DNA of 64,000 nucleotides from Lineus longissimus (GCF_910592395.1 NC_088318.1:806001-870000); one strand, 5' to 3'. Positions 23,344-35,912 are shown, counted from the stretch's first letter. Numbers and translations are program-made. The notes: generated by a model from the sequence alone, not told the origin.

Positions 23344-24540
23344 AATCAAACAAGTAACAATCGTAGATGCTCAGTTGTTCATCATGATTATAACTGTAAC
23401 AGTTCAGAAAACTGCTGCTTGGTCTTTGGAAAAGACAAGTAACTGTGTGATGTCATACATGCTCAACCTCAATGCTGTATTTTATGCCTGCTACAAATTT
23501 TGCATTATGATTATGTCCTGTAAAGAGCCGATGATGATTTCTCAACCCAACCACTTGCACAATCTCTTACACTTCCTATCCCCAGATGATGCAGTGGTTG
23601 GCTACATTTTCTGGTGGGCATCTTATCTGTCTGCAGAATTTTACAATTAGCCTATATTTTTTCCACTTCATGTCCATGATTGTGCAGCTGGCAAACACGA
23701 AAAGAGACAGTCATATTTTCTTGACGTGATTGCCGTAGAAGAATCTGTATGATACTCGAGATTATTGTGATATACAAGTAATAAAATGCTTTTATCTCTG
23801 TCTTACACCATGCCTTGTAAATTGTATTCTGTGCAGCTGTCCCAACGGCCAATCAGAGCTCAGTAACTTCGCCTGACGTCATCAAGTAAGAAACGCACGT
23901 GTTGTTAGTCAGTAAACAAGATCAGCGAAGCACATTGACAAATGGTGCGAGTTCGAAACTCGGAAGGACCCAACAAATTATGCACTTTTGCCTAATTCTG
24001 CACAGAATGTACTCAATGGTACGAACCTACCTGTCAAACAAACCTCGCTGCCAGCGTCCCCAAATGTCCTTCTGACATGTTTAGCCAGTGCATTGGGGGT
24101 TTGGGAAACATGTGTAAGGGGGAGTCATTTTGTGCCTGGGTCTTGAATCTCACAAAGACAAAATCTTCGAAATCTGGATACATAACAAATATAATTGATT
24201 TATCGCTAACGAAACCGCCTTAGCTGATTTGTGATGCGAGATGGGTCATAGAAATGCTGATCCTACAAGATGTTTATTGTGGTCCTCAGAAGGACTTATT
24301 TGGGGGGGGGGGGGGTTAAAATGCTCCAGCATGATGCATGATGCATGATGCCTGAGCAGAAATCCCCCTACAAGCAGCCTAACAGCAACTTCGGGGACCA
24401 GAGTTAGGCCTGGAAGAATTTCCTAGCCCAGTGTAAAGAGTTGCAGTATCGAACCCTATAGAGCAGCAAGATTTTAGCTTTTTTAATTGCGTCGGGCATT
24501 GGACGGACGGACGAGGAGCGGCGGCGGAAGACAAATTTGT
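23344..24540. other. Intergenic, no gene seen
   Basis: Between the inverted minisatellites and the presumed TWSG1 promoter I see no exon, tRNA or family-recognisable frame. It holds a G14 run at 24302-24315 and a short ATGATGC repeat near 24334-24351. A GAGTTCGAAACTC word near 23950 resembles a pol III B-box but lacks a matching A-box. Confidence 0.6.
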
Positions 24541-24722
24541 TACGGATCCACGGCACATCAGGAATTCATGTTTAAAAACTGCGAGAAGTAAATAAAAATA
24601 AAACTCATTGTTTTCGATTTTTAGTCGATCCGGATCTTCAAACGTCAATAAAAGTTCTTCATAATCACCCAGTTGGAATTAAACGTTGTAAAAACTGTTG
24701 ACACGTATCTACTGGAATCATT
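24541..24722 (+). promoter_or_regulatory. TWSG1: Possible TWSG1 non-coding first exon
   Basis: The TWSG1 start-codon exon begins at a clear acceptor (27408-27409) only 12 bases before its ATG, so a 5' UTR exon must lie upstream. The best donor I see is CATTG|GTAAGT at 24722/24723, preceded by a GC-rich patch (24485-24530) and then an A/T-rich leader. The 5' limit is unknown and the assignment is inference from splice-site quality and position. Confidence 0.3.
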
Positions 24723-24984
24723 GGTAAGTTATCTTTTCTTCTCTTGACGCCGAAAGTAACTTTCAAGTAAGTTTTTGTGGGCCGTCAATTTGGCTGTCTG
24801 AGTTTAGATACGCCTTGTACGCGTCCAGGCCGTAGTTCGTTCGAGGTACCTATTACCGGACAAAATCACTCTACCGGGTGACCCAAAAGTAACAGCTTAA
24901 AAACTTACAGTTGCCACAGTCAACTCACTTTGCAGTTATTAATAACATCCAACAAAACCACTTGCGGGGTGGCTCAATAACATC

Positions 24985-25008
24985 CATTGGCATTGGCATT
25001 GGCATTGA
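24985..25008. repeat. Hexamer microsatellite (CATTGG)n
   Basis: Three CATTGG copies and one CATTGA in tandem, inside the presumed first intron of TWSG1. Confidence 0.9.
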
Positions 25009-25660
25009 CTGATTGAGATTGATCCAGGGCAGCCACAACATTTAGGCTAGCAGCCTCGGTTTGAGACCGTGTGTATCACTTTTTGGGGAGTTGTTTTCAT
25101 TTACTGAACACTACTAGGGAGGTCACTGCAGTGAAATAGTGGTTTGGGTTCCAGGCTCATCATAATCAGGAGGTTATGGGTTCAACTTCAAACGGAGGGA
25201 GCATCATTTGGAGTATATTCGAGAGCTTGTGTGTCAAATCAACTGCGGACTGTGAATACAAATGCTTTTACAAGCGCTGGAAAGGTGAGGAGACTGTCAC
25301 TCTGTCTTATGACTGTAATTGCCGACCAGCCTGAGTGGCAAAGTCCTATTCTTCATGGATCTAAAGAGGTTTCAGCTTGGTCAGACTATTCTTCATGTTT
25401 ATTTATAAATATTTGAATGAATGGGGGGGGGGGGGGCAACTATTTTGGGTCACAATTTAGGAAGCTATTGCAGCCCAAACTATTGTGCTAGCTGATGATT
25501 GTGGTGGTGTTGTATGTTAGCTGAGAGCTGAGAGAGTCGGCTCCAAAAGTTTGTTTCACTTTAAAGAAGACAAAACACTCTCTTTATGTATCACTGTGGA
25601 CAAGTGCTTTTCGACAAGACAGTGGATGATACAGACAGATACTTCCATTTGCCTCAGTAT

Positions 25661-26074
25661 TTGCCCTGAGCCTCATGGCCTAGTGGTTAACACTGCTGGC
25701 CACCACGCAATAGGGCCCGGGTTCGATCCCGGGGAGAATCCATGATCTTATGTCTGGATGAACCGGCGTGGCTTTCAAGGAACTAAAATTCCTGGCTCTA
25801 CGCAGTCCTTCGAATGAGACTCAAAACCGAGGTTCCTTGTACCTGGTGTCTATGCCAGGGCAAGCTAAGACCCCACCAAGTGAGAAACATGAGTAGCTTG
25901 CGTGGACTCTATCTCTCTCGCCAAAGTCGGACCACTAGGCCAATAAACCCAATTGGCGCCTAACCGTAGTGGCACGCAGGATACGCTCATCCCGCCTTGG
26001 AGGAGGATTACTCCTAGGAGAATGACCCCTCCAAGTGCAGAGCGAACGCTGAAGAAGAAGAAGAAGAAGAAGAA
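25661..26074 (+). mobile_element. Full-length tRNA-derived SINE with target-site duplication
   Basis: A 414 bp element flanked by a perfect 10 bp direct repeat GCCTCAGTAT (25651-25660 and 26075-26084). Its head is a tRNA-like pol III promoter: A-box TGGCCTAGTGG at 25676-25686 and B-box GGTTCGATCCC at 25720-25730, spaced as in a tRNA gene. A unique body of about 300 bp follows, then a (GAA)n tail (26050-26074). The order head, body, simple tail and duplicated target defines a SINE; I do not recognise the body family. It sits in the presumed first intron of TWSG1. The intact duplication suggests a fairly recent insertion. Confidence 0.93.
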
Positions 26075-27421
26075 GCCTCAGTATATTGTTGGGTACTGGT
26101 ACTCACTGTTCACATGGGTGATATGAATAAAGACTAGCAATTGCTTTTATTTAAAACTCCATGTACATTTACACTAGGCCTTTCTGTACAAAATTGAAGT
26201 AAAAGCATTTGCTAGACTTTATTCATCGATCAGCAATGTTCTGCTAAACTGCACAATGAATCTACTCTCCCAATGTTCAACTCAACACTATACTTGTTAA
26301 TAATCATGCTGGTCTCTTCATGCAAACCTGTAGCTGAGTTCATAAAATCAGAAGAATGTATTTTTGTGATTATTCTGATTATTATCATCTGCTTCCCTAC
26401 CTTTCTGGCATCTGTTAGACTAGAGCAACAAAAACTGATGACAGCCAGGCACTCAAGTGTTTACTTAGCAAATCATAGGTACCATCTTTATTCTCTTCCT
26501 ACATTTCCTGAACAGAAAAAGTTGAGAACTACATATTCATTAGGCTGTGAGTAATCTCCTCACTTCAAGGAATTGTGCTGCTTGATACATGAGGTATACA
26601 TCAATAGGCTACAACCTTCAGGGGACCTTTTCTCTCAATGGAATAGGACCAAATTGTGACTGACATATTTCGTACACTATTTGGAATAATGATCTGCCCA
26701 ACTCGTTCTGAATAATCTGTGATTTCAATTCTTTCTGGAATTTTGTCGCTGTAGAATTATATTGCACCTCATTATCATATCGCTTCACAATCCTATCTGG
26801 GGTAAGTGGCCATGGCCACAACCATTTAACCTTTGAATACAGCTGGAGTGCGAGTTGGTTCTTTGTTATTTCTCCATCAGGGAGCATTTTGCTTGCGAGT
26901 GTAAAAATTTAAGAAAGAATTCTCTTTATGTCAACTGGTGAAAGGAAGAGGTTGAATAGGATAAGTCAATAAGCACTGCTTCATAGTGGGTTCAAGTTGA
27001 GCAGACAGCCCATCAATTTGGCTTGCATGTTTACCAGTGAATATGTATGACTTAGTGTTGTACACATCTTTACCTGAATAAACTAATTATTCTGGTAAAA
27101 CTGTTAGTAAACTAGAAGCTTTTACACCTGAGGTGGTCTCGGCAAGTTGTTTCACTGTGTAGAGTATAAATATGATCAAGTGTGATACACTTTTCTATTA
27201 CTTTCATAGATACAAGTAAAACAGGTTGTGAGAATAAGTGTATCTTCTTTGTCTTTGGGAAGGCTGATTTTTTCTTGCCAGTAGGATACGTTTCTCCTTC
27301 ATTGTGGCTAGTACAATGAGTTAATCTAGGCACTGGCATGACTGATCCATGATTCGCGTCCAATAAGCAATATCATTCTCTTACAATCTCCTTCATTTTC
27401 TCCTTTCAGATTGATTCCATC

Positions 27422-28784
27422 ATGACCCGGTACGCCCTCTATATGCTACCAGTGGCCATTGTCCTGGCGTACGTTGCCACGTTCTACTACACCGAGGCAT
27501 GTAATGAAGCAGTCTGTGCTAGTCTGGTCAGCAAGTGTATTTTGCTGAAGGACTGTGGCTGTGAGGTGAAGGATCAGGGGAACTGTACGTGTTGTAAGAA
27601 CTGCACCAAGTGTCTCACTCTCTCCAATTTATATGTGCAGTGTTGTTCCTGTGTAGGTGAGTACAAGATCTGATCTGATCCAAGTCTTCTGGTTGTGACT
27701 TTGTCCTCGTGGTTCATCACTGAAACCTTCGAAGTGGAAATGACATAAATTATTGAAAGTCGCTGCTGCATAGGAATGCAGATCAGCATAGCTCATACAA
27801 ACTTGTGCTTTGATTGCTGGCAAGTTAATCCTTTTCAATGTGATCATTTTCAGGAATTTGTCCAAAGCCCAAGTTTGATGACGACATCTATAAAAGCAGT
27901 ACAATTGAGGATCTCGCCCATCCCGTGCCTGAGCTATTCACCATCCTAACGGACCAGGACGAGTTCATGGAATGGAAGACATACCACTATCCTACCTATC
28001 ACACTCTTCTTCAGTATCGACCAGAGCTGGGACACTTTGCTATTGATCTTGGTAGGTACAAGAATTTAAGTTACAATTGAGTCCTCTTGTGCTTGAATTA
28101 AGAAGACTTCAGGTTATTCATTTTAAATGTTGACTTTCAATACTATCTACGACTCCATGACCTCAGGATATGCATACCGTATTTAACCGCATCTTTCTTT
28201 TGACGACCTTTATCATGTTTATGCGTCAGTTGTGAGAAATCTTAATAGATGGCAATAGTCTACTTTGGCTAACCTTGACACTGGTATGTGTGTTCACTGG
28301 TATTTGTAGTTAGACATGCCTTTTAGGCCTGGAACAACTTAGCGGAAACTGTCCTAATGTAAACAGTCTTGAAGGAAGTACTGTATTAATTAAAAGCATC
28401 ATTATTCTTCTCTTTACAGGTGCAGACCCACAGTTTCTCAAGGCAAATCCAAAGGCCCACCACTTCAAAACAGAAGCCTTGAAAAACTGCACTGTGGCGT
28501 ATCTCTCTGATTGTACCTCGCTGAGTAAATGCAAAACAAGCTGTAAATCAATGGGTGCGTCTAAAATGCGCTGGTTTAACAACGACGGATGTTGCCAATG
28601 TATCGGGAGTAGCTGTTTGGATTATGGGATGAACGAATCAAAATGTCAGCGGTGCTCGCTAGAAGACGATTATGAGTACGATGGCGCGGACAATCTGGAT
28701 GCGGCGAAACTTAAAGTTGAGACGGCCAATATTGGGGCAGGCATTGCTGCAGATTCTGACCTGGCTATCGATATGTACAATTAG
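27422..28784 (+). CDS. TWSG1: Twisted gastrulation BMP-binding protein, 265 aa
   Basis: Secreted cysteine-rich modulator that binds BMPs and Chordin and tunes dorsoventral BMP signalling. Coding exons: 27422-27656 (exon starts 27410 after a good acceptor), 27854-28051, 28420-28784 (TAG); phases close to 266 codons. Seen: hydrophobic signal peptide (about 1-25) ending TEA before the first Cys27; an N-terminal Cys-rich domain with CNEAVCASLVSKC, GNCTCCKNC and VQCCSCVG, the BMP-binding Tsg domain; a linker; and a C-terminal domain with NCTVAYLSDC, KTSCKSMGASKMRWF, CCQCIG and CLDYG, all typical of Tsg. N-glycosylation sequons occur in both domains. Vertebrate TWSG1 (about 223 aa) stops soon after the last CxxC; here an extra acidic tail of about 40 residues follows. 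Confidence 0.97.
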
Positions 28785-29990
28785 GAATTTGCTGCAGGAA
28801 TCATGTTTGGGAATCCTGCCATTCAAGTCTGGACATGGGTGATGTCATCATTCTTGTGGTCTACCGTAACTGCAGTCGTTTTTGACTGGAGCATACGATA
28901 AGACTTGAAGGAATCTTGTAATTGTCATATCTCCACATGACTGTGCTCAAAACTCTCCATACTCATCTCTGATTAATGAGGGAATCTATTCTTGGTTCTT
29001 GTACAGGCGAATGAACCAGGGAAGTTAGATCTGATACTTCTTACGGTTCAATGACCATATTGTGAAGCTTTAATTGATATCACTAGTCTCCCAAATACGT
29101 AGATCTTGTTGGTCCACCAATGAAAATTGATGGTGAATCAACTCATTTTGAAAAGCCAACCGGTGTATATACTCAGTGTTCCAGTATGGACTCTCAGTCA
29201 GCTATTTGGTGTAATTGACATTCATCAGATGGCAGCATTGGGCTCAGAATTTGCTTCAGAACTTCAGCCAGACTGCTCTGCCGATAGAATGTAAAATAAG
29301 GATCACAGCAATATCAAATTAACAACTTATGAACTCTTCTTTCCGACACCAACGATTTATACACAGTGATGTCCTGTTTTCTGTCATATCATTTTGTACA
29401 ACGCTAGCCGCTGATCGAATGCTGTAAAGTTTTTGATGTAATCAATACCGTTTATTAATCAAACATAACCAATGTGCTGCCAATTTATTAACTGAATGTA
29501 CATATCACTGTCTTAATATTCAACTTTAACATGCTTTACAATCTTAGTTTACTAACTCGCTTTTTATTATTTTATTGTTATAATCTCCACATGTAAGTAT
29601 TTACCATGACAAAGTGGCTGAGCGATTTAACACTACACATCGAACAATCTCCTGATACAATCTTGTAGTGTTGCAACGAAAATTGAAGAACATTGATTTT
29701 CAAACTCTGATTATGACAATAAAGGTACATGTAGTACCTTTGGACTCCTGTATAAAACCAATCTGATACACCCATTTAGATCTGTTTACAATAGGGTAAT
29801 CTGTATCTTATGGATTTTTTTTATGGATCCAAATGCTAGTGCCTTGATGTTCAGATATATTGCACAGGTGAGTGGGAGAACCATTATTTACACGGTGACA
29901 AAACTGAGGCATTTTGCCAGTAAAATCGTAATAGCCAAGGTCAGGATTTGATGTAATAGATCTAAATAAATACTTCTTCATGACTTGAAT
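28785..29990 (+). other. TWSG1: TWSG1 3' UTR (presumed)
   Basis: A/T-rich, without coding potential. AATAAA hexamers at 29718-29723 and 29965-29970; the second is followed by a GU-rich stretch (about 29998-30016), the usual arrangement at a cleavage site, giving a 3' UTR of about 1.2 kb. Confidence 0.5.
29965..29970 (+). terminator. TWSG1: Likely TWSG1 polyadenylation signal
   Basis: AATAAA with a GTTTGTGTG-type GU-rich downstream element about 30 bases later. The alternative upstream hexamer at 29718 lacks such an element. Confidence 0.5.
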
Positions 29991-30441
29991 GTCAACATTG
30001 TTTGTGTGTTTTTTATCTGAGTTGCATTTGAGATAAAGTGGCCTTCAGTGGATCACTCAAAGTACTTTGAAGGACAAGGCTTTTTCTTGTTTGGTAATTC
30101 TTGCAATATCGACAGTATTTCTCATTCAGTTTTAAATTTCTTGCATAACTTTCAAGTTTTGAATTCAAAGCCTTTGACCAATCTAGGCACGATTTGATAA
30201 GACCAGCAGTCCTGGTTTGTGGCATAATTGTGTTTTTGTTGTGGTTTCAGCTTGGTCATAACCTCGTCTGATTGTGCAGTTTTCCGAATGAATATAATGG
30301 TCATATTGGCAGATTGCCATGATCATATAATGATACTTAATTCATCATCATGGTGTGGCATTGAAAGCTTACTCAGTGAATGGTCGGTCAACGATACAAT
30401 CATGTTTGTGTATCTAGGATTTTCTTCTTGTTGATTCTGAT

Positions 30442-30501
30442 AATCAGAACTCCAGCAATGCTGGTCGTCTGAATCAGAACTCCAGCAATGCTGGTCGTCT
30501 G
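30442..30501. repeat. Two perfect tandem copies of a 30 bp unit with an internal palindrome
   Basis: Units 30442-30471 and 30472-30501 are identical. Each contains CCAGCAATGCTGG, a palindrome with 5 bp arms (CCAGC/GCTGG) around AAT, so each copy can form a small hairpin. Confidence 0.9.
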
Positions 30502-31078
30502 ATGAAGGTTTTGGTATCAACTTTTATTACCAGTCCCGCAAGTGGTTGGTCACTTTTCTGTGTCATTTCAACATGACATTGGGGCCATGTCTACCTCAGT
30601 ATCTGTTCCTATCGGTTCCCATTTCATGTCACTTGTGCAGGGGTTCGACTCACTTCTGCCAAACATTAAGTTATCATTTTAATAAAACAACCATTAGAGC
30701 ATATCATCAGGTGATGCTTTCATGGGAATAAACCACCCAGCTGGCATGTTAGGATGTGTCAATAAAGATCAAACACTAAGGCTTTTAGAATGATCTTGAC
30801 TATGATGTCATGGCTCGACACCAGAGGTTGGATGTGTGTGCAGGCCTCACTTGCAGGCCTGGTCCTCCAGGTTATGATGACCACACTCCCAACCATATAT
30901 AGTGTCACACCACATTCCATGTTAAAATTGGTCTTGATAGACAGTAAGGTTCGCTGTTATATTATTGATCCATCTGTACTTGTGCTGGTCGTTTGAACTT
31001 GTTTCAAAAGCATCGCTAGGCCTGTGATAGATAAACTCAGATGCAGTCCATTTTGTCATCGTGATCATCCTTCCTCTT

Positions 31079-32290
31079 TGTACGAGGTGACAAGACCAGG
31101 CCGGTTCACTGTGTCCGGTGTACGAGGTGACAAGACCAGGCCGGTTCACTGTGTACGAGGTGACAAGACCAGGCCGGTTCACGGTGTACGAGGTGACAAG
31201 ACCAGGCCAGTTCACTGTGTCCGGTGTACGAGGTGACAAGACCAGGCCGGTTCACTGTGTACGAGGTGACAAGACCAGGCCGGTTCACTGTGTCCGGTGT
31301 ACGAGGTGACAAGACCAGGCCGGTTCACTGTGTCCGGTGTACGAGGTGACAAGACCAGGCCGGTTCACTGTGTCCGGTGTACGAGGTGACAAGACCAGGC
31401 CGGTTCACGGTGTACGAGGTGACAAGACCAGGCCGGTTCACTGTGTCCGGTGTACGAGGTGACAAGACCAGGCCGGTTCACTGTGTCCGGTGTACGAGGT
31501 GACAAGACCAGGCCGGTTCACTCTGTCCGGTGTACGAGGTGACAAGACCAGGCCGGTTCACTCTGTCCGGTGTACGAGGCGACAAGACCAGGCTGGTTCA
31601 CTGTGTCCGGTGTACGAGGTGACAAGACCAGGCCGGTTCACTCTGTCCGGTGTACGAGGTGACAAGACCAGGCCGGTTCACTCTGTCCGGTGTACGAGGT
31701 GACAAGACCAGGCCGGTTCACTCTGTCCGGTGTACGAGGCGACAAGACCAGGCTGGTTCACTGTGTCCGGTGTACGAGGCGACAAGACCAGGCCAGTTCA
31801 CTGTGTCCGGTGTACGAGGTGACAAGACCAGGCCGGTTCACTCTGTCCGGTGTACGAGGTGACAAGACCAGGCTGGTTCACTGTGTCCGGTGTACGAGGT
31901 GACAAGACCAGGCCGGTTCACTGTGTCCGGTGTACGAGGTGACAAGACCAGGCCGGTTCACTGTGTCCGGTGTACGAGGTGACAAGACCAGGCCGGTTCA
32001 CTGTGTCCGGTGTACGAGGTGACAAGACCAGGCCAGTTCACTGTGTCCGGTGTACGAGGTGACAAGACCAGGCCGGTTCACTGTGTCCGGTGTACGAGGT
32101 GACAAGACCAGGCCGGTTCACTGTGTCCGGTGTACGAGGTGACAAGACCAGGCCGGTTCACTGTGTCCGGTGTACGAGGTGACAAGACCAGGCCAGTTCA
32201 CTGTGTCCGGAGTACGAGGTGACAAGACCAGGCCGGTTCACTGTGTCCGGTGTACGAGGTGACAAGACCAGGCCGGTTCACTGTGTCCGG
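31079..32290. repeat. Satellite array, 40 bp unit, about 31 copies
   Basis: Head-to-tail units of 40 bp (TGTACGAGGTGACAAGACCA plus the 20 bases through GTGTCCGG). From 31451 to 32290 the period is an exact 40 bp (21 copies). The first part (31079-31450) has about 10 units, several shortened to 33 bp by loss of 7 bases around GTCCGGT. Most differences between units are CG to TG or CA changes (GGCCGGTT to GGCTGGTT or GGCCAGTT) plus a G/C switch (CTGTGT/CTCTGT) shared by neighbouring units. The frames it opens are incidental: 40 is not a multiple of three, and AGGTGAC puts a stop in one frame of each unit. Confidence 0.97.
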
Positions 32291-32295
32291 AGTGA

Positions 32296-35200
32296 AGTGA
32301 TAGAAAGTCAGCCCCGGTTGCGTCGCCAGCAGTTTTGTTTTTCATTTGTGTCTCTTGGGTATGACACACATGATTGGATCTATCAGCCATGATCAACTTG
32401 ACCATGGTCCATTATCGATGTTGAGTTTGCATCATAAATAAACAGGGGTACAAAGCAGATGTTTCTCTTTGTGACCAATGGAGTCAGTAACCCAGTGACC
32501 CACTGACACCGATATGACAATTACATAGACCTTTATGGAAGATTGATGTAGATTTTGACAATAAATCGAAAATATTGTTGGCAGATTTCCAAAATCAATA
32601 GTAAATCATTTTAAATACGAGAGTTAGTTCGAATAGGTTGTCCTTGGCCATCTCTACCACGGCTGTGACCAACGCCCAGCTCACATCACCTGATTACCAA
32701 GCTTAGCCCCCCCCCCCCCCCCCCCCCCCCCCCAACAGCAGGTTGTAGGGTTCTATCGTAGTTAGCTGCAACCCACACCCACGCGTATCTGATGATGATG
32801 TGGATTGACGTCATCGGTGGAAAGTTTCATTCATTATCCATCAACCCACCTGCTGCATATGTATCGAGATTTGTTCATGATTGGTACCTGAGCAGATGGC
32901 TAGTCTAAAACGTAGGCATATATCTATTCTAACCACTTAACATGCAGAAACTATACCTGCACCCGGACCTGCACCTATTATGCAGAAAGCCTAAAGTGAT
33001 AGTTGCTGAGTGAAATTTACAGTCAAGCACTTTGCAGACTGAAGAACAGACGGACAATCGAGTCGTGTAGTCACAGTCGTCTAACCTCCCTCCCGGGCCA
33101 ACTTCACCACGACCAGTCGGTGATGTCGTCTTTTTGTAATGACCAAAAGGAACAAGATGTTGCGGCAATGTTCTCCTTCGGCCCAGTCTTGTGTGTAATA
33201 TATCAAACCAAACGAATATCAAGATGTTGCAGGTGAAGCTAGGGTCTATGCCTCGCTAAACCTCGCATGCAGGGCCCCTATTTTCTACATTTTAATAGTG
33301 CACCAGGTGATCACACCGTCCAGAACCATTTCATCTTCGATTAACTGATTTTCCCAAAACCTAATTCTGTAATATTATTAGACGCATATCTCTAAAAGTG
33401 CTGTAAATTAATCGTGATTATCAAATTTACACAGCGACATCATTTTTTATCCAGGTCGAATGTTTTCTGACTGGCAGATTGCCATCTTGGCGTGTGATGA
33501 TACTGTCAAGTTTGTGATATTCTTTGATTAAAGCTAAGCCGTGTAAGTATCTTCATGTCAGCATTTAACCAGGCAGGACTCGACAGCGAACGCGATTGGA
33601 AGCACGACGGGAAAGGACGTGTGTCTGGAAGACGATGGGCCGTCTATACCTTTGAGGGGCGTGGTCCATCATGATGTACCGAGCTACGACAGTGAGAATT
33701 GCCTTTAAGATGACCTGTATTCTGATAAAACATGACCTGTCACAATTTACCTGTCAATGGCAATGTTCCTGAGGAACCCTATCATTGATGACAAGTCGTT
33801 TGTTGCCAATTCAACTGGGTTAGTTCTCAAATTCAATGAACTTTTCACAATAGTCTTATGGTTGTCACATGACTTGTATATCATTCATCTTCCTGTTCTT
33901 AACTGGGACACTTGGCCCCGGCACCTTGGCAAAGTTTCAAGAGAAATGGACAGTTCCAGTAAAGCACTGGCCCTTTTCGACTCCCGACTCTCCCAGCCAA
34001 AGCTGGGTCCCTCCCCCCGAAGCGCTAACTAACTATGTTTCAGAATGAACCCTGTGGCGGATCCAGAAAAATGGGAAAGGGGGGCAGTCCTCTAGCCCCA
34101 CACCCGTGGGCACAAAAGAAACGAGGGGTTTGGGGCTTTTCTTTCAGAAGCAAATGTTAATAGGATAAATTTAGTTTTGGTGTCACACATGTGAACTGTT
34201 GGTAAAAAACACCAGTTCTTTCATTTCATGCAAGTTTTCCTCGTATAAAGTTTCTGGTGCGAGTCCAAATTTTCACAATGAATTGGGCAAAACGACCTGG
34301 ATAGCCCCAGCTCGCTGTGGCACGCTTCCAACAGTCTTACATTCGTCATGTGTTCAAGGAGTGATTCAACGAGTACAAAGCCTGGCTAGCCGGTACCTTT
34401 AAATAATGCATGAATTCCTGGTATCAAAATGCCAGCTTTAATAATAACAGCATAACATTTAGTTATGAAAGTATCGTACGGTTCCAGAACTAAGGGGTTT
34501 TTATTGAAATAGGCCTGCCCAGACATTTTAGCTACTCAGACATGGAACTATTTTGTCAACAACGGATTTTCAATTTTAAAAATAGGCCTATTGGTCCATA
34601 CGTTTTCATATTATTAGCGAGTTTTTCCAACGATTTTGTAATCAAGTCTCATATGACATCTTTAATTTATACCCGATGTTATCAAGCATTAGTTAAGACT
34701 ACTTTTTTAGTTCTTGATAATATAAACCGGTATAATACCAGTGGTAGTCCTAACCGTATGCTGGAAACATCCTGAGATTCAGGGTTTTTGATACTCCTAC
34801 TACCACGAATAATATTGAGGTATCGAGAGGCGCCCGGAGTATATAGGCCTATATTGAAAACCATCACTGGCCAGTGAACTGGAAACCAAAAGCTATATAC
34901 ATGTGGTCGGATTTTGATACATTTATGACTGAAGTGGACTGAAGTATACATTTTCGGAGTTATTCATAATCAAAAGAATCTAATATTTTTTGTGTCACCC
35001 AGTAAATTGTCGAAAGGTTCTATGCATCAAAACACTTGAACACAGCCGCGAGACCCGGCCTCTGGTTGAACCCCATGTTTGCTTCGCCGTTGTTGTTGTT
35101 GTTTTGTTTACCAAGATAAGTTCTCGGGCACGTGACCTTGTTTATATTCTTGCATTCATTTCATATTTCTCATCGTGCGATAAAACAATAAGAGCCTTTA

Positions 35201-35780
35201 TTTGATTGTTTCCATACATCATGTTTTCATTGGCCTATATCAAATCTCGACTAGATAGCTGTAAAATCAGTAGAGTTTAAATGAGGGGACAGAACCCGAC
35301 ATTATTATATCGGACCGAAAATAACACTAGATATTAGGGCAGTGGTACTGTATTAAGTGGTGTCAAAAATATATAGGCCTAAGCTCACCTTATACATTTT
35401 TGGTGGTGTACTTGAAAAGGAAATTCTGCTTTCTGAAAACAACCCGTCGGATCCCATTCAAAAGGGGGACTTATCAGGAAACAGGGGTCAAATTGCAGTC
35501 TTCATGTGAGTTTGGAGCGAAAAGTGGGCCCGAGCAATTCATATTCCATCTTTATACAAACTTGTGTAGGCCTAGTGAGATATGAGAGACCCCTTACCGG
35601 CAACGTTCTGTACCATAATCTGACCTGACTGACTCTTGGCTTTAATGGCCCTTCATATTAAAGTTCAAAATGACATCACGCCCGATTTCTCATCATGATG
35701 TGTGACAACCAGTGTAGCGCCACTCCCAATTTCGTTGAGTCAGCTCCGAGGATAGAACAAAGCCCAGGGAAACAAATACT
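32296..35780. other. Intergenic, no gene seen
   Basis: No frame here resembles a known protein and none has convincing splice sites. It contains a C27 run (32707-32733) and scattered A/T-rich sequence. Confidence 0.55.
32707..32733. repeat. Poly-C run (27 bases)
   Basis: Uninterrupted C27 as written; the true length may differ because such runs are error-prone in sequencing. Confidence 0.85.
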
Positions 35781-35813
35781 ACTCGAAATATCACCCGGCG
35801 ATTCGTGTCGCAC

Positions 35814-35912
35814 CTGCCATGAACACAGCAAACGAGCGACTTCGTAGCATGGGATCATGAGCACAGATCGCAGCGACAAAAGTCGCCTCGCCGCCAAAAC
35901 AAGAGCTGCCAT
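35814..35912 (-). CDS. Possible first coding exon with mitochondrial-type leader
   Basis: On the minus strand an ATG (35912) opens 33 codons that end exactly at CAG|GTGCGA, a usable donor (35814/35813). The peptide starts MAALVLAARRLLSLRSVL, rich in A, L, R and S without acids, as in mitochondrial targeting sequences. A TATA-like TATAAAATGG (35993-36002) lies about 85 bp upstream, next to a CACGTG E-box (35985-35990). An in-frame ATG further upstream (35960) is an alternative start. I could not find the next exon at lower coordinates, so the product is unknown and the exon may be spurious. Confidence 0.3.

Noticed and set aside
23940..23980. GAGTTCGAAACTC as a pol III B-box
   Set aside because: No A-box at tRNA spacing and no tail; probably chance.
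30013..30225. 70-codon minus-strand frame (ending TLSQMQLR)
   Set aside because: Natural-looking composition, and it could be an exon of the orphan minus-strand gene, but there is no acceptor or donor at its ends and no recognisable family.
31024..31902. Repeated 60-70 codon frames with YEVTRPGRFT and GVRGDKTRPV units
   Set aside because: Products of the 40 bp satellite. Every unit carries an in-frame TGA in one of the three phases and the array has no start or splice context.
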